Of a DNA stretch of 10,705 nucleotides, positions 1-5,506 are shown one piece after another. The notes under the pieces were generated by a model, which saw nothing but the letters and a program-made list of their open reading frames with translations, had not been told where the DNA came from and did no database searches. A program made the position numbers and the translations under genes. Origin of the DNA: JBBIRM01 sp037441765 (GTDB lineage Bacteria; Desulfobacterota; BSN033; UBA1163); NCBI GenBank assembly GCA_037441765.1, contig JBBIRM010000094.1:1-10705 (forward strand), read 5' to 3'. The first letter of the stretch is position 1. The number at the start of each line of letters is the position of its first letter.

Positions 1-166
1 TAAATGTAACAGCCGCCTTTTCTGCAGCAAAGTTAACTACTGCCTGTTTCACTCCTGGAACAGTATTTAAACCTGTTTCAATCCTTGCCGCACAACTGGC
101 ACATGACATCCCTTTTATCGGGATGTCTATACGCTCTAAAGCCTTACCTAAATCTTCGAGTTCCAT
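1..166 (-). CDS. Heavy-metal-associated domain protein, probably N-terminus of a CopA-type copper P1B-ATPase (partial)
   Basis: Only the first 55 residues are in the window; the gene runs off the left edge. They form the start of an HMA (ferredoxin-like metal-binding) domain: a short leader, then the motif GMSCASCAARIE with the CxxC copper ligands, followed by the helix and strand typical of the family (LNTVPGVKQAVVNFAAEKA). The HMA repeat is usual both at the N-terminus of CopA/CtpA copper-exporting ATPases and in small CopZ chaperones. The approximately 18-residue extension before the CxxC favours the ATPase. A ribosome binding site (GAGAGGA) lies 6 nt before the ATG. The start sits just after the stop of the preceding small ORF, so the two are probably cotranscribed. 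The adjacent TolC-like remnant supports a metal-efflux context. The metal (Cu, Ag or other) cannot be decided from this fragment. Confidence 0.8.
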   Translation of the reverse strand, partial: MELEDLGKALERIDIPIKGMSCASCAARIETGLNTVPGVKQAVVNFAAEKAAVTF

Positions 167-168
167 TT

Positions 169-396
169 TCAATCCTCTCTTTTATATCGATCTTTGGAAT
201 TTATACCTTTTTGGTCCACTAACTTCATACTGATTTGTGAATTTGTAATCTCTTTTTGAGTTTTCTCATCTTTTAATATTACAGTAGTATTATATGTTGT
301 GCCAGGTTCAATATCCTCTTTCATCTTCATATCCTTTAGCATCTTTTTATGTTCATCATTAGTCATGATTTGAAAAGTTACCCTTATCCCCTCCAT
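169..396 (-). CDS. Small hypothetical protein, possibly a truncated remnant in a metal-efflux locus
   Basis: 75 residues, charged, rich in Lys and Met, no signal peptide and no Cys (MTNDEHKKMLKDMKMKEDIEP). From memory it resembles the internal part of secreted proteins of about 140 residues that sit between cus-type RND efflux genes and copA in Deltaproteobacteria; I cannot verify this. If so, it lacks both the signal peptide and the C-terminal part. It lies in the same reading frame as the truncated TolC-like gene upstream, with only one TAA and seven sense codons between them. That is what a deletion or assembly join would produce. No good ribosome binding site precedes the ATG. The stop TGA overlaps the ribosome binding region of the downstream CopA-like gene, and this TGA appears to be an ordinary stop. 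Confidence 0.45.
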   Translation of the reverse strand: MEGIRVTFQIMTNDEHKKMLKDMKMKEDIEPGTTYNTTVILKDEKTQKEITNSQISMKLVDQKGINSKDRYKRED

Positions 397-417
397 AATG
401 ACTCTCGAGTATCCATC

Positions 418-732
418 TTAAAAGGGAAACATTTGTGAGATGGAGATCTCCTTCATCGTCATGTCTTCGTCTCTAAAACTGAAATTGGTGGGGAGGCTTA
501 TGATCCCGAACCCCAACATCGGATCTGGAAGTGCTCGGGCTTGGGGGACCTTCTCTTTAAAAACCTCCCATTTTTTCTTTGCGGCCAAAATCTCTGGATT
601 GTTCTGGATTGCTTCCTCAATTAATTGTTCCAGTTTGATAGTTGTTTTTTCTGATTGAGCAAATGAAGTCAAAGGAATGGTCATTAGAAAAAATATGAGA
701 ATCTTTTTCAATAATTTTTTTAACGTCTTCAT
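418..732 (-). pseudogene. Outer membrane efflux protein (TolC/CusC family), N-terminal fragment
   Basis: The first 104 residues of a TolC-family outer membrane factor. A signal peptide (MKKILIFFLMTIPLTSFAQ region, cleavage near residue 25) is followed by the first helix of the efflux domain (LEQLIEEAIQNNPEILAAKKKWEVFKEKVPQARALPDP), the most characteristic segment of the family. It stops with TAA after ISISQMFPF, exactly where homologues continue with PGKL. Family members are usually 400-450 residues, so three quarters is missing. A good ribosome binding site (AAGGTG) precedes the ATG, so the intact ancestor was expressed from here. No TolC-like sequence follows the stop; instead the next ORF joins in the same frame. 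RND partners (CusB/CusA types) expected between tolC and copA are absent. This is a deletion product or a misassembly. Confidence 0.75.
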
Positions 733-788
733 TCAATCACCTTCTTTCCCCAGATTATTTCTAACTTTATATCAAAATAGAAAAAAAA

Positions 789-873
789 TAAAGGCTCCTG
801 ATATCTAAAACCTTAGGGGGGTGAAGGTTTTATAATGGAGGCCAAACTTAATGGCCTTTGTCAGGAGCCTTTA
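789..873 (-). promoter_or_regulatory. Structured leader/operator element A upstream of the tolC-like gene
   Basis: Perfect 13-bp outer inverted repeat (TAAAGGCTCCTGA at 789-801, complement at 861-873). Inside it are a 9-bp dyad TAAAACCTT/AAGGTTTTA (806-832) flanking AGGGGGGTG, and a 6-bp hairpin AGGCCA/TGGCCT (839-857). On the minus strand the outer arm is followed by a T-rich run (positions 788-781 complement to T8 after one A), so the transcript could fold as an intrinsic terminator ahead of tolC. The G-tract dyad recurs at 1322-1346. The G-tract-in-dyad layout is like CsoR/RcnR-family operators, and the ACCTT/AAGGT halves are like MerR/CueR sites. Which of these, or an RNA element, is right cannot be told from sequence. 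Confidence 0.6.
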
Positions 874-936
874 CGATTCTAAATCTTGGTTCGTAATTAT
901 CCTGTTATTCCTTTATAATCAATCTATATTTTTTGT

Positions 937-980
937 AAATAAGGTAAAATATGTATTTCTTTTTAAAAAATACCTTATTT
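937..980. repeat. 10-bp inverted repeat in AT-rich spacer
   Basis: AAATAAGGTA (937-946) and its complement TACCTTATTT (971-980) flank a 24-bp A/T-rich loop, between the small secreted protein gene and element A. It could be a weak terminator for the 85-residue gene on the minus strand, or an operator. There is no clean T-run, so the role is open. Confidence 0.35.
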
Positions 981-1019
981 TTTAACATTCCTTTCACTCC
1001 CCATTATTTATTTTTTTAT

Positions 1020-1277
1020 TTAAGCTTCGGGAGGATGATAGATGGAGAGTGGAATCCCTTCTAAATTAGAAAAAGGATCACTAAAGGTTATTAATCCTGT
1101 TAAATTAAGAATGAACATTTTTATGTCTTGATTTAAAATAAATGGACAATGGAAAAGACCTCCACAATCTAATTTCAAATTTTGTAAATGGCTGTTTTCC
1201 AAACAATCACCCAAAGAAAATAAAGGAAAGTAGAAAAGGAGGATCCCCAAAACTAAAAACACTGAAATCTTCTTCAT
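1020..1277 (-). CDS. Small secreted Cys-containing protein, metal-efflux associated (hypothetical)
   Basis: 85 residues. An N-terminal signal peptide (MKKISVFLVLGILLFYFPLFSLG, about residues 1-23) is followed by a mature part of about 60 residues with Cys25, Cys38 and Cys44, in a segment LDCGGLFHCPFI, ending in a Pro-rich tail (LSIYHPPEA). I recall similar HCPF...HPP-type small exported proteins near cus/cop efflux genes of Deltaproteobacteria, but the family has no name I can give. The Cys/His content and the location suggest a periplasmic metal-binding role; this is inference. A good ribosome binding site (GAGG, 6 nt spacing) precedes the ATG. The gene sits directly behind structured element B, so it is probably controlled by it. 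The stop is TAA. Confidence 0.55.
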   Translation of the reverse strand: MKKISVFLVLGILLFYFPLFSLGDCLENSHLQNLKLDCGGLFHCPFILNQDIKMFILNLTGLITFSDPFSNLEGIPLSIYHPPEA

Positions 1278-1304
1278 TTATATCCTCTTACTTAAATGGG
1301 GATA

Positions 1305-1367
1305 GCTCTTGGCCCAAAAGATAAACCTTAGGGGGGAGAAGGTTTAAGCATTTTTGGAACCAAGAGC
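1305..1367 (-). promoter_or_regulatory. Structured leader/operator element B upstream of the small secreted protein
   Basis: Second copy of the element at 789-873. The outer arms GCTCTTGG (1305-1312) and CCAAGAGC (1360-1367) pair over 8 bp. Inside are CCAAAA/TTTTGG (1314-1319/1352-1357) and the central dyad TAAACCTT/AAGGTTTA (1322-1346) around AGGGGGGAG. The central 19 bp match element A at 18 positions (ACCTTAGGGGGGNGAAGGT). Relative to A, the outer stem has two compensated changes (C-G to T-A and A-T to G-C), so pairing is preserved. It lies 28 bp before the ATG of the 85-residue gene, in the same orientation as A relative to tolC. Confidence 0.6.
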
Positions 1368-1381
1368 CTTTTTCGTATTGC

Positions 1382-2191
1382 TTATCTTATTGAAACTCTA
1401 TTCCTAACCCTATTTAAAATTCCCTCATGCCTCGGACAGAATTCATAGTTTCCACCCAATTGGGCATGAATCATATCCTCTTGCCAATGGCTGTTGAAAA
1501 GGCGACAATCTCGATCCTCGCAGAAGGGGTTTCCTGTTAAATGATAAAAGAGCGCCTGCATCATATAACCTTTTAATACTTCAGTCATCCTCCAATCCCT
1601 ATGCTCAAGAACCTTCCCCTTATATTCCTCTTCTAATAATTCCATCGGAACTCCCATTTGCCTTTTAAGATAGAATTCCCTGGGCTTTGCGGGCCCCATC
1701 ACTAATCCAGGGATGGAAATGATATGTGGAAACCCATAGATGCTTGTTCGGATGTGGTATCGCAAAGAATCTTGATCCCACGTTCCGATGAGTTGGTTCG
1801 TGAGGAGAACTGTACAATATTGCTCATTTAATCTTCCTTCTAAGATGAATTCATTCAATACCTGTTGATAAAGAAGACCTTCATAGAGAATTCCAAAAGT
1901 TTTCCATGTTGGATCTTTAATCCTTTCTCTTTCGTAATTCACTTCTGTGTCATAAATCATATTAGATAAGGCCCTTTTCATGGGATTTTTAATTCTTAGT
2001 CGGGCAATCTTTTGAGCAATCGTTTCTATCTGCTTTTCGGAAAGACCTTCATAAATGTTCCCAAAAACAGTAACTGTTATAGCCGTTTTCTCTTTAAGAT
2101 AATCTTTTACTCCATTTATGTTAATTACGCTAATGTCTCCTTCCTCATAAAGGTTGAAGGAATGAGGGATTAGGTCAATTAACCCTTCCAC
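1382..2191 (-). CDS. Archaemetzincin-like putative metallopeptidase (DUF6775-like), catalytic HE missing
   Basis: 269 residues, no signal peptide. The C-terminal part follows the archaemetzincin signature (HExxHxxGx3Cx4CxM...CxxC): A213-L-F-Y-H217-LT-G220-NPF-C224-EDRD-C229-R-L231, then C252-PR-H255. The second His, the Gly and the paired Cys are kept with exact spacing, but the first His-Glu pair is Ala-Leu, so classical peptidase chemistry is unlikely. A structural zinc site C-x4-C...C-x2-H seems intact. The mid-region (LLTNQLIGTWDQDSLRYH...SIYGF) also looks metzincin-like. I associate it from memory with the family named DUF6775 putative metallopeptidase. The start is GTG, 10 nt after the thi4 stop with no clear ribosome binding site, suggesting translational coupling. 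It is the last gene of the sulfur-carrier operon. Function unknown. Confidence 0.7.
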   Translation of the reverse strand: MEGLIDLIPHSFNLYEEGDISVININGVKDYLKEKTAITVTVFGNIYEGLSEKQIETIAQKIARLRIKNPMKRALSNMIYDTEVNYERERIKDPTWKTFGILYEGLLYQQVLNEFILEGRLNEQYCTVLLTNQLIGTWDQDSLRYHIRTSIYGFPHIISIPGLVMGPAKPREFYLKRQMGVPMELLEEEYKGKVLEHRDWRMTEVLKGYMMQALFYHLTGNPFCEDRDCRLFNSHWQEDMIHAQLGGNYEFCPRHEGILNRVRNRVSIR

Positions 2192-2201
2192 GTTTGATTC
2201 A

Positions 2202-3002
2202 TTAACTTTTATTCATCTTTTTAAGAATGATTTGAGCCCCTTTACGGCCAGAAAGTAACATTGCCCCAAAGGTCGGCCCCATTCTTGGAAGGCCATAAGT
2301 AGTCGCTACAGCCATTCCTGTCACGATAAGCCCAGGATGGGCCTCTCCTGTATGTTGGACAACAAGGTCCTCTGACTGTTCTACCCACATAGCCCCATAG
2401 CCAGAGGTTTTAAGAAGCCCCCTTTCCTCAAGTTTTTTGACCACACAGGCATCGTGACCTGTTGAGTCAACCACTATTTTAGCCTCGAGGGCAATGGGAT
2501 CAACACAGGTTATTTCACGGGGAAGCGCCTGAACAGGGGTCCAGTTGACTACAGCACCACAGACGCGATTCCCTTCCTTCAAGATGACATCATCGAAGAT
2601 CGTCATATTTGCAAATTTAACACCTGCATCACAGGCAGAAGAGATTAATTTTGAACATGCGTGGGGACCATCGGCTACATAAAGCCCCTTTGTTGCCTCT
2701 TCATAAGGGATTCCCAGCTCTTCCAATATTTCTTGTCCTGGCTCCCTCACCGTTACCTTATTCATCAAATATCCACCAATCCAAAAACCTCCTCCAATAT
2801 AATTATTCCTTTCCACAATCAGGGTCTTTACTCCCCTTAAGGCAATATCCCTTCCAGCCATTAATCCACTGGGACCTCCCCCTATAATGAGACAGTCACT
2901 TTCAACATATTCAATAAACTGTTTCGCAAACCCATCTACGATCGCTCGGGTGACCTCTTTTTCGCTTACAGGTGTAAATATTTTTTCCTTTCTCTCTACC
3001 AT
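2202..3002 (-). CDS. thi4: Thiazole synthase Thi4 (ribulose-1,5-biphosphate synthetase family), Cys-type active site
   Basis: 266 residues, full length for prokaryotic Thi4. An N-terminal Rossmann NAD-binding motif IIGGGPSGL (39-47) is followed by the acidic residue of VERNNYIGGGFWIGG (63-77), then DGPHACSKLISSACDAGV, TGHDA (181-185) and the C-terminal YGLPRMGPTFGAMLLSG. The family makes the thiamine thiazole from NAD, glycine and sulfur with Fe(II). At the sulfur-donor position (x-VDP loop, residues 165-169) this protein has TCVDP, so Cys166 takes the place of the His found in the sulfide-using Methanocaldococcus-type enzyme and matches the sacrificial Cys of yeast Thi4. The start has AAGGAG 9 nt upstream. 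It lies 18 nt after the cysteine synthase stop, in the same operon. No TPP riboswitch is seen. Confidence 0.9.
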   Translation of the reverse strand: MVERKEKIFTPVSEKEVTRAIVDGFAKQFIEYVESDCLIIGGGPSGLMAGRDIALRGVKTLIVERNNYIGGGFWIGGYLMNKVTVREPGQEILEELGIPYEEATKGLYVADGPHACSKLISSACDAGVKFANMTIFDDVILKEGNRVCGAVVNWTPVQALPREITCVDPIALEAKIVVDSTGHDACVVKKLEERGLLKTSGYGAMWVEQSEDLVVQHTGEAHPGLIVTGMAVATTYGLPRMGPTFGAMLLSGRKGAQIILKKMNKS

Positions 3003-3020
3003 TCGACATTACTCCTTTTT

Positions 3021-4051
3021 TTATAAAAATGGCCTGGATGAAGGAATGGAACTTGGGTACTTCAAGGAAAGACGTCTTTTCTGTTTTTCGCAATTGGAAC
3101 AGTACTCAGGATACCTTGCTCCTCCATCTGGAAAGATGGTTACGATCAAACCTTTTTCAATAGACTCTGCCAACTTCAACGATGCCCATAGAGCGGCTCC
3201 TGAGGATGGCCCTACCCATAGGCCTTCTTCCCTGGCCAGACGTCTGGCCATTTCATAAGCATCTTCTGTCTTTACAAAAAATGTTCCATCCAAGATTGTA
3301 TCATCATAAATGCCTGGTCGGATGGCGGTCTCGATATGCTTTAGCCCTTCAATTCCATGAAAGCCACTGTCTGGCTGAACACCGAAAAGCCTTATACAGG
3401 GGTTAAATTCCCTTAACCTTCTTCCGGTCCCTACAAGAGTTCCTCCGGTACCAACCCCTGCAACAAAATGGGTTATTTTCCCTCCTGTTTGATGTATGAT
3501 TTCAATCCCTGTGGTCTCATAGTGGGCTCTCCAATTGGAGGCGTTATTATACTGATCAGCAAAAAAGTATTTTTCCGGGTTGGTTTCATAAATCCTTTTC
3601 GCCTCAATAAGAGCCCCATCCGATCCTAAGAGAGGATCGGTAAATATCAGTTCAACCCCATAGGCCTCAAGTGCTTTTTTTCTCTCCTCACTGATATTTT
3701 CAGGAACTACCAGTTCCACTCTATATCCTTTGATAGCCCCTATCAGGGCATAGGCTATCCCTGTATTCCCTGAAGTGGAATCGAGGATGATTTTATGGGG
3801 TGTGAGTTGACCAGAATGTTCACCGTCCTCTTNNNNNNNNNNATTATTTTTAACCCTGCTCGGTCTTTTACAGATCCTCCAGGGTTTAACCATTCTGCTT
3901 TGGCAAAGATTTGGACTCTTTGGAGATGTCTGGCCAATTCTCGAATCTGGATCAATGGTGTATTACCAATGGAAGTGAGAAGCGAAAAGGTCTTCTCCTT
4001 TCTCAACTCTCTTGGGGATTCAATTTTATCTCTTAATTGTATGGCTTCCAT
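3021..4051 (-). CDS. cysM: PLP-dependent cysteine synthase (CysK/CysM family), interrupted by an assembly gap
   Basis: Fold-type II PLP enzyme. The N-terminal part has IGNTPLIQIREL and NPGGSVKDR, with Lys62 as the Schiff-base lysine. After the N-gap come STSGNTGIAYA (phosphate and substrate loop), VAGVGTGGTLVGTGRRL (PLP phosphate loop) and FPDGGARYPEYCSNC at the C-terminus. The two halves lie in different frames only because the gap is written as 10 Ns; the halves are otherwise normal, so I call one intact gene. In the CysO-Mec-CysM route, CysM adds a protein thiocarboxylate to O-phosphoserine. The neighbouring JAMM protease and MoaD-like carrier make that role likely here, but plain O-acetylserine/sulfide use cannot be excluded. 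The C-terminal CxxC (YCSNCEKQ) is unusual. The start lacks a strong ribosome binding site and lies 45 nt after mec. Confidence 0.85.
3833..3842. other. Assembly gap (10 Ns)
   Basis: Ten Ns inside the cysteine synthase gene. On the minus strand the gene reads GLKI-AT before the gap and AA-GAG-GAC (E-D-G-E) after it. For one open frame the true number of missing bases must be 2 modulo 3 (for example 2 or 5), so 10 is a placeholder and the apparent frameshift is an artefact. Confidence 0.95.
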
Positions 4052-4096
4052 AGATACTAAGAGTTTATCGCTCGATTAAAGATATATTCTTTTTAA

Positions 4097-4495
4097 TTAA
4101 GGAACCACCTCAATCTCCTCAAGATAGATCGCATCCTCCCTGATCCGAAAGGCATTCACAACAGGAACCTCCTCTTTAAGTGAGATGATTACTGATGATA
4201 CTTCAGGGTAAAAGGCCAATCTCACATCAGTTTCAGATGGGAATGAGATGGTGTGGGTGTGAGAATGATAAACCCCTATCATTTCAAGTGATTCTCTTTC
4301 CAGTTCTTCAAAGACCCTTACCTGGTCTTGAGGGGATATCGAGTATCGAAACGGACTCTGCTCCTCATTTCTCAATTCAAAGGCTTTTAAAACCATTCCA
4401 TCTCTTCCGGACAAGATCCCGCAACATTCCAGTGGGGCCTCCCGTTTAGCATGTTCAATCATAGACTGATATATGGATCTTGGAATTTTGATCAT
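4097..4495 (-). CDS. mec: JAMM/MPN+ metalloprotease (Mec/HcyD-like)
   Basis: 132 residues, a single JAB1/MPN domain. All catalytic elements are visible: Glu23 in PLECCGIL; the HxH pair His77 and His79 in GVYHSHTHT; then seven residues, Ser87, two residues and Asp90 (SETD). This is the JAMM signature H-x-H-x7-S-x2-D that binds zinc. Prokaryotic single-domain JAMM proteins in sulfur-carrier operons either release cysteine from the carrier (Mec with CysO) or trim the C-terminus of the carrier to expose Gly-Gly (HcyD with HcyS). Both jobs are possible here, because the carrier gene in this operon encodes Gly-Gly followed by an extra domain. The ATG lies 2 nt after the rhodanese TAA, pointing to tight coupling, so full-length translation through the rhodanese TGA would affect it. 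Cytoplasmic. Confidence 0.9.
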   Translation of the reverse strand: MIKIPRSIYQSMIEHAKREAPLECCGILSGRDGMVLKAFELRNEEQSPFRYSISPQDQVRVFEELERESLEMIGVYHSHTHTISFPSETDVRLAFYPEVSSVIISLKEEVPVVNAFRIREDAIYLEEIEVVP

Positions 4496-4497
4496 CT

Positions 4498-5475
4498 TTA
4501 TTTTTTTGGTGGTCCTGTTTCAATGGGCTCCGGACTTCGGCTCCATTCGATCCAGGAACCATCATAATTGTGAAGCCTTTCGAGTGGATAGCCTATCAAA
4601 TATAGACTCACCAAACTGTGAGTCGAGCGGACTCCAGACTGTCAGTAGATATATATCTCTTTGTCCGGGGTCACTCCGATATCGGCGAAGAGTTTCCTTA
4701 TCTTCTCTGCTGATTTCCAGTATCCCTTAAAGGGGCCTTCTTTGATTAAAACCTCCTTCCATTCTATCCATTTCACCCCAGGAATGCGTCCTGCACGACC
4801 CGCTCCTGATAATTTTTCTTCCCCTAAGAATTCCCTGCTTGCCCTTACATCAAGGACTACTTTTTTAGGTTCTTTTAAAGCCTCCTTGACCTCTGGTAAA
4901 GTGCATAGGAGGGGTTCTGTGGTTTTCGTCTTTCCTGGCAGTTTGAATTGAGTAGGACCAAACTGAGGAGGGAGCATCTCTGTTGGGAAACCTTTTGCTT
5001 TCCAGCCCTCCGGACCACCGTCAAGGAGTTTCATCTGCGCAATTGGAAAGCCATAGTAAGCCAGAATCCACCAGAGTCTGGCGCCATCAGGACCATCGGA
5101 ATAGATGATGAGCCTGTTTTGGTGATTAATTCCAAGCCTTCCCATCAACTCTTCGATCTGGGATTGAGAGGCCATCATTCCAGGAATTGGATGATCCTTA
5201 TCTACGATATCAGGTCTCCAGATGTTGACCGCCCCTGGAATATGACCTGCAAGATATTTTATCTTTTCTCGCACATCGATGATTCGTATATCAGGATCTT
5301 TCCGGTCGATAAGAACCTTCAACTCTTCAGGTTGAATAAGAAGCTCTGGTCGCGCATACCCTCCATTGGGGATAGCCAAGGTTAATGGAGTTAATGTGAA
5401 AAGAAAATAAGAAGAGATAAGAATAAAAAAGAGGCTATTGATTATGTGAATTTTATGATTCTTCCTTCTCAACAT
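4498..5475 (-). CDS. Exported two-domain rhodanese (thiosulfate/3-mercaptopyruvate sulfurtransferase type), predicted selenoprotein
   Basis: 325 residues when the in-frame TGA is read as Sec278. A signal peptide (MLRRKNHK, then a hydrophobic stretch to about residue 34) exports it. The N-terminal rhodanese domain (about 45-160: IIDVREKIKYLAGHIPGAVNI; IYSDGPDGARLWW) has Asp where Cys would be, as is normal for the inactive first domain. The C-terminal domain (about 190-325: VVLDVRASREF; GRIPGVKWIEW) has the active loop CxxGxR as TGA-QSGVR, followed in the same frame by STHSLVSLYLIGYPLERLHN, YDGSWIEWS and a normal end at TAA. A hairpin with SECIS features follows the TGA. I chose the ATG at 5475 because it has GGAAGG upstream and a clean signal peptide; an ATG at 5550 would overlap the E1 gene. 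Without Sec insertion the protein would end just before its catalytic residue. Confidence 0.85.
4605..4624 (-). promoter_or_regulatory. Predicted bacterial SECIS hairpin of the rhodanese gene
   Basis: On the minus strand, GACUCAC-AGUUUG-GUGAGUC forms a perfect 7-bp stem with a 6-nt loop. The loop begins 24 nt after the UGA and has G at its second position. Bacterial SECIS elements are hairpins just after the UGA with an apical loop carrying a G among its first two bases, recognised by SelB; this one fits the layout. Confidence 0.8.
4642..4644 (-). other. In-frame TGA at the catalytic Cys of the rhodanese: predicted selenocysteine codon
   Basis: The codon reads TGA between IYIY and QSGVRS. 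The rhodanese loop CxxGxR has its catalytic Cys exactly here, and TGA differs from TGC/TGT by one base. The frame stays open for 47 more codons that encode conserved family sequence. There is no other lesion in the gene. Confidence 0.85.
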
Positions 5476-5506
5476 TCCTGAACTAACCTTCCTTTCTCCC
5501 CCTTCT

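Noticed and set aside
1305..1367. Element B as terminator of the sulfur operon
   Set aside because: In the minus direction no T-run follows the right arm; the element is better explained with its sister copy as a leader or operator.
733..1381. Elements A and B as insertion sequence ends, attC sites or a CRISPR array
   Set aside because: No transposase, no target duplication, no regular repeat-spacer pattern; the copies share only the core and the stem geometry.
2887..3258. 123-residue ORF on the plus strand
   Set aside because: It lies opposite the start of thi4 and the end of the cysteine synthase, has no ribosome binding site or recognisable domain, and is a shadow.
3755..3893. Frameshift in cysteine synthase
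   Set aside because: The frame change coincides with 10 placeholder Ns; both halves are otherwise intact.
4642..4644. Nonsense mutation making the rhodanese a pseudogene
   Set aside because: The same frame continues with conserved sequence, the stop is TGA and sits on the catalytic Cys, a SECIS-like hairpin follows, and the neighbouring gene shows the same arrangement.
4948..5385. 145-residue ORF on the plus strand
   Set aside because: It is antisense to the rhodanese gene, with low-complexity composition typical of a mirrored coding frame.
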